64,000 nt of DNA from Trissonchulus latispiculum (lineage: Eukaryota > Nematoda > Enoplea > Enoplida > Ironidae), in the NCBI GenBank assembly GCA_030248195.1, contig JASAND010013091.1:1-64000 (forward strand), written 5' to 3'. The notes beneath the pieces were generated by a model. That model saw only the letters and a list, made by a program, of their open reading frames with translations. It did not search any database and was not told the DNA's origin. The stretch's first letter is position 1. Each line of letters begins with the position of its first letter. A program made the translations under genes and the position numbers. This document shows positions 61,801 to 64,000 of the stretch, in pieces.

Positions 61801-64000
61801 TTCTGATGTCCATTCGCACAGGATAAATCTTCCCAAATCTATAGATCAGGCTGGGCTCGTCCCTCAGGATTGTTTGATTCAGTTGAGCATGTCCATTTAC
61901 TATATCGCGGATGATCTTGTAATTGATGAGACTGGGGGAAATCCGTCCATCCAGTCCGGCGGCCATGACGCTATCAATGCTATGCTTAAGGGAGTGTTCA
62001 AAGTTAGATACAATCAGAGAATACTGCACCTGAGTGCTCATAGTCAGAGCTTCACATCGTGCTGAGTTGATCAATCCCACCAATTCTTGTAGTGAGAAAT
62101 GCATGAAGGAATAGACTTGTTCGTTAGTTTCAACTAACTTTTCTAGAGCTTCAGTGTGAGCGATCACTTGTTCGTCTAGTTTCTGAGTTGCTTCGATGAT
62201 GGCATTGACTTTTTCTTTGATGGATCCCAAATTGACAGTGTTAGATATGGACATACCAAGTCCAACTATACCAATGACTGCACCGATAGCTCGTTTAGAT
62301 CTTTGGAGAGGAAACTTAGATTGAACATGCTGGTACCCATGATCTGCATACAAGGATTCATTGTATTCTTGATATTTAGGCTTTGAGGTATTACATAGTA
62401 TAGGACTCTTATCGCAGATGATTTTCATAACAGACGAATAATACCTTGTATTAAGTATTCCACCATACATTTCATGATATTCCTCAGTCACATTTCTGAT
62501 CAGTCCAGTTAAATGAGGTTCATGGGGGCAATCAGCAAGTAGTTCATTTGCTCGATTCCGAGGGGTATCACATTTCTTACATTGTTCTCGGAGACTTTCT
62601 GGAACGGAAGATGGTTCTCCTCCACAAAGAGAACAGAAGAATACCCATGCTTGCATTTTCTTAAGTTGTGGTGGTTTGGGCATTTTCATATGGATTAGGA
62701 TTGGGACATATTCTGTTTTACTGTAGGTCGCCATGAGTCCTTTAGGGGATAGAGCCAATCCCCATTTAGTTGATACCATAGTATTCATTGCTTTGGCTTT
62801 CTGGGTGAAATAATCCTCACTTCCCTGTGCTTGTATGCAGGGGATCAACATAGCTATCATTAACCCAAAGGCGATCCACATCACTAGAATGGGAAAAGGT
62901 AGTGAAGTTGAACCTTTCACCTTGCTAGACGGTTTAGTCTTGGGACATTCGTCATGTTTGTCCTGGGGGGGAGATGGATTATCTTCTTCTTTTGGTAGTC
63001 GCATCGTCGTCGGAACAGAGCTTGACCTGGGATTATTCTTGTGACTTAACGAGGGAATTTTTCTTCTTGGTGAGGGTGGAGGATCAGTTGTTCTCCTGAT
63101 AGGATGAAGGGCTTCCATACGGGCTCGGGCGAGTAGGAATTGTTGATACGATTCCCAAGATCGTTCTCTTTCTCTTTTTAATTGCCAAACTCGTCGCTCT
63201 TCCTTCTGAGCTCGTTTTCTTTCTTTACTCCGGACATCTTTCAAGAGCCTACGGAGAAACTTGATATCTTGGGGGCAGAGATCAGATTCAGGAATATGTA
63301 CTTCTCCGATTGTTTTCTTGATCTTGTTGATAACCTTCTTCCTTTTCTTTTTACTCTTTCGGTTCTTTCTGGTCTTTATGACAGTAGGCTCTACAGCATT
63401 GAGCTTTACTCGAACCTCTCGGCTTTTGAGCTTCTTTGTGGCATCTTCTAATTCTTCATCTGAATCTTCTGACATGTCTGAACTGGAGGTGTCCGTTGGG
63501 CTGTCCATTAGATCATTTTGGATTAATTTGCCTTGGAATAGGTCAAACGTTTTGTCCTGGAGACAGGGATCAATATTCTCCTTGTTATCACCCCTTAGAC
63601 CCAACGTCAAGGGCATAGTGGAATCCTTCCTTTCTTTGTGGGCTTGCATTAGTCTCCGGGTTAAGGGTATTGATGTGCTGAGGAGGTTTTCAACCCAGAG
63701 ATCCAATCTTCCGGCATGAGGTGATTCTTCAGGAGCTTCCAATATATCGCTGTCAAGGCAACAATAGAATTCTTCATCGGATACTGATCTCCCAAGTCGT
63801 TTCAAAATTCTTCTGCTGACCTCATAGATTGCTTCTTGATCAATGATCTTGAATCTTCCTCGTTCAGGGTGTTTGATAAGATCACTGATCTGATATTCCA
63901 TCTGGACCGGGGAATGTGACCCATTTTGGGTCATGAAAATACTGGGATCTAGGGTTCGCAAGAGTTCTTCTTCAGTGAGCATTTCTCCAAATCTATCCAG
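58844..64000 (-). CDS. Envelope - retropepsin - Gag-like polyprotein, 5' end beyond the window
   Basis: Open from the window edge to a TAG at 58844; numbering here starts from the Met at 63982 (1712 aa), with six further codons open upstream. Order: basic leader (1-360; Lys-rich 200-290); signal/anchor segment (361-386); Cys-x2-Cys pairs (450/453, 468/471); furin-type RSKR (561-564); Ala/Gly/Ile fusion peptide (565-580); heptad region (585-640); membrane anchor (970-990); Pro-rich tail with PPPY (1163-1166); retropepsin with DTGAS (1219-1223) and L-L-G-I-D-V-L (1292-1298); two Gag-capsid-like modules (about 1390-1460 and 1500-1590, each with F-x-x-G-L-x-x-E-I). It probably enters membranes via a class-I fusion mechanism and self-processes. 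No RT or integrase in view. No stops or frameshifts, so it is young or maintained. Confidence 0.82.
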   Translation of the reverse strand: MDRFGEMLTEEELLRTLDPSIFMTQNGSHSPVQMEYQISDLIKHPERGRFKIIDQEAIYEVSRRILKRLGRSVSDEEFYCCLDSDILEAPEESPHAGRLDLWVENLLSTSIPLTRRLMQAHKERKDSTMPLTLGLRGDNKENIDPCLQDKTFDLFQGKLIQNDLMDSPTDTSSSDMSEDSDEELEDATKKLKSREVRVKLNAVEPTVIKTRKNRKSKKKRKKVINKIKKTIGEVHIPESDLCPQDIKFLRRLLKDVRSKERKRAQKEERRVWQLKRERERSWESYQQFLLARARMEALHPIRRTTDPPPSPRRKIPSLSHKNNPRSSSVPTTMRLPKEEDNPSPPQDKHDECPKTKPSSKVKGSTSLPFPILVMWIAFGLMIAMLIPCIQAQGSEDYFTQKAKAMNTMVSTKWGLALSPKGLMATYSKTEYVPILIHMKMPKPPQLKKMQAWVFFCSLCGGEPSSVPESLREQCKKCDTPRNRANELLADCPHEPHLTGLIRNVTEEYHEMYGGILNTRYYSSVMKIICDKSPILCNTSKPKYQEYNESLYADHGYQHVQSKFPLQRSKRAIGAVIGIVGLGMSISNTVNLGSIKEKVNAIIEATQKLDEQVIAHTEALEKLVETNEQVYSFMHFSLQELVGLINSARCEALTMSTQVQYSLIVSNFEHSLKHSIDSVMAAGLDGRISPSLINYKIIRDIVNGHAQLNQTILRDEPSLIYRFGKIYPVRMDIRKLLFGFIMEIPTPTREDVAPIYEVSNVGYNDPSNHAQMKAPVPRFVRHEVTHHSSEFSEIKLEQCQSSPGLWVCGPEALISTPQSACLKAIVSATPIDSANCRQQMMVKVLTPDTDFASTPAGVLIRTSHSEIMLTQTPQLQHVSRGETIAVPSNGVIWLEHGSYNHIIVGDLVLTSAIEVVQYSAPLITYRVPFEAPELGVVPIQFTDLERAEYENKAVKKLLEKHHRTAPLVIHPLNMNVWTGFIIILILIVIGVIITIWFSPCMAEFRTNLLNRIRGSCFGLGQRLSKLGTGTQRIPTSPPTSPPASSSPSELRSRSPLLEGPLHPIHSVTEGRAKGARPRSCAYPSGRGQLRFEDIPLEPLPPYPPYSPESGYPNPIRPRRPLLSGPEEDHQGDEPFHQLYQYRAGSYERESPPLRAASPDAGRAGARALTPPPYQGNRSRDSSTGRRDRIWCLMDEVDYSHRTTPTILPIPCIDISILGITIEAVLDTGASITVMSEEMAQRHNFPLTDLERPRQSSSATGHQLNITKKLETAISFPGCPNHPPIPHAILVSPQLPQAMLLGIDVLAKFSGSFEFCLPTKQLKIHLTPPSAAYSIPLTTTHRVSEMISRDLRRQILAPPAPPHHTSNVKTDASQGARARSPRPSKTYPSTSSISPVKQGELETIKQYYHRVREYADNVYGDCINSESTMINMGRIFVVGLQREIRLQMPISTGRLDELYLMALSVEEDLYKDRPGPSTRLRASTSQALSGPAATVTPRLADRTTQSPEDFRAWRDLLSTISQRENESVDNFYQRLLAYAGQVYPERITAKSVDTYLSLLFIAGLRNEIRDRTAMYPDKAKSLHDLYRSALIGERYLPRESQQASHPNHPTPPTVDQPRVPRTTATTEQRSYRRRAAECGINVPPGFGGGYLNEEDDHMPLDYSIPREGSRYPPRDTLTTQHYSEERTTNPQSNPQARERTRNRSGAPWSQEPEEPASPEY

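Overview
This is a eukaryotic, almost certainly animal, nuclear genomic window. Host genes have short exons with GT-AG introns. Recognisable products are NIFK (nucleolar RRM protein), mitochondrial ribosomal protein uS11m (MRPS11), and a secreted Reeler/EGF/ShKT protein. Most of the rest is repeats. The extracellular domain mix and the small genes fit an invertebrate, possibly an early-branching one such as a sponge; the sequence does not settle this. I see no rRNA gene, complete tRNA gene or CRISPR array.

Layout. 1-5.2 kb: a 693-bp satellite whose most conserved part is a TATA-containing core. 5.2-27 kb: no host gene, but densely packed non-autonomous DNA transposons. Many have exact or near-exact 8-bp target duplications (hAT-like) and some are nested. 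The same interval holds a decayed LINE (17.3-21.1 kb, minus) whose coding remains run PHD finger, NADAR domain, two CCHC knuckles, endonuclease, reverse transcriptase. 27.5-36.0 kb: the five-exon NIFK gene, with introns swollen by repeats including a 1.3-kb near-perfect palindrome. 37.7-38.2 kb: MRPS11. 38.8-44.0 kb (minus, tail-to-tail with MRPS11): a ten-exon gene for an 818-aa secreted protein with signal peptide, Reeler, Ser/Thr-rich stalk, four EGF modules, ShKT and a nitrobindin/THAP4-like barrel, a combination I do not recognise. About 46.0-46.17 kb: a homopolymer-rich junction, perhaps an assembly seam.

46.2-64 kb is the most unusual part. Three large intact minus-strand ORFs look like one virus-like or retrovirus-like element running off the right edge. 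The first (at least 1718 codons, open at the edge) contains, in this order, a basic leader, a class-I fusion-type envelope (signal segment, furin-type site, fusion peptide, heptads, membrane anchor), a Pro-rich tail with a PPPY late-domain motif, a retropepsin, and two tandem Gag-capsid-like modules. This envelope-protease-Gag order is the reverse of an ordinary retrovirus. The second ORF has an N-terminal NADAR domain and a basic Ser/Arg-rich tail. The third is Pro-rich with an acidic C-terminus. Both have a 3' splice site just before the ATG, suggesting expression from spliced transcripts. Downstream lie about 8.5 kb of AT-rich non-coding DNA with perfect hairpins, a six-unit heat-shock element, an octamer-containing 68-bp tandem repeat and a possible LTR. 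No reverse transcriptase or integrase is visible in the window; any would lie beyond 64 kb.

NADAR proteins are known to hydrolyse ADP-ribose linkages, including on guanine. Finding NADAR in two unrelated mobile elements within one window is the main novelty here. A counter-defence role is inference.
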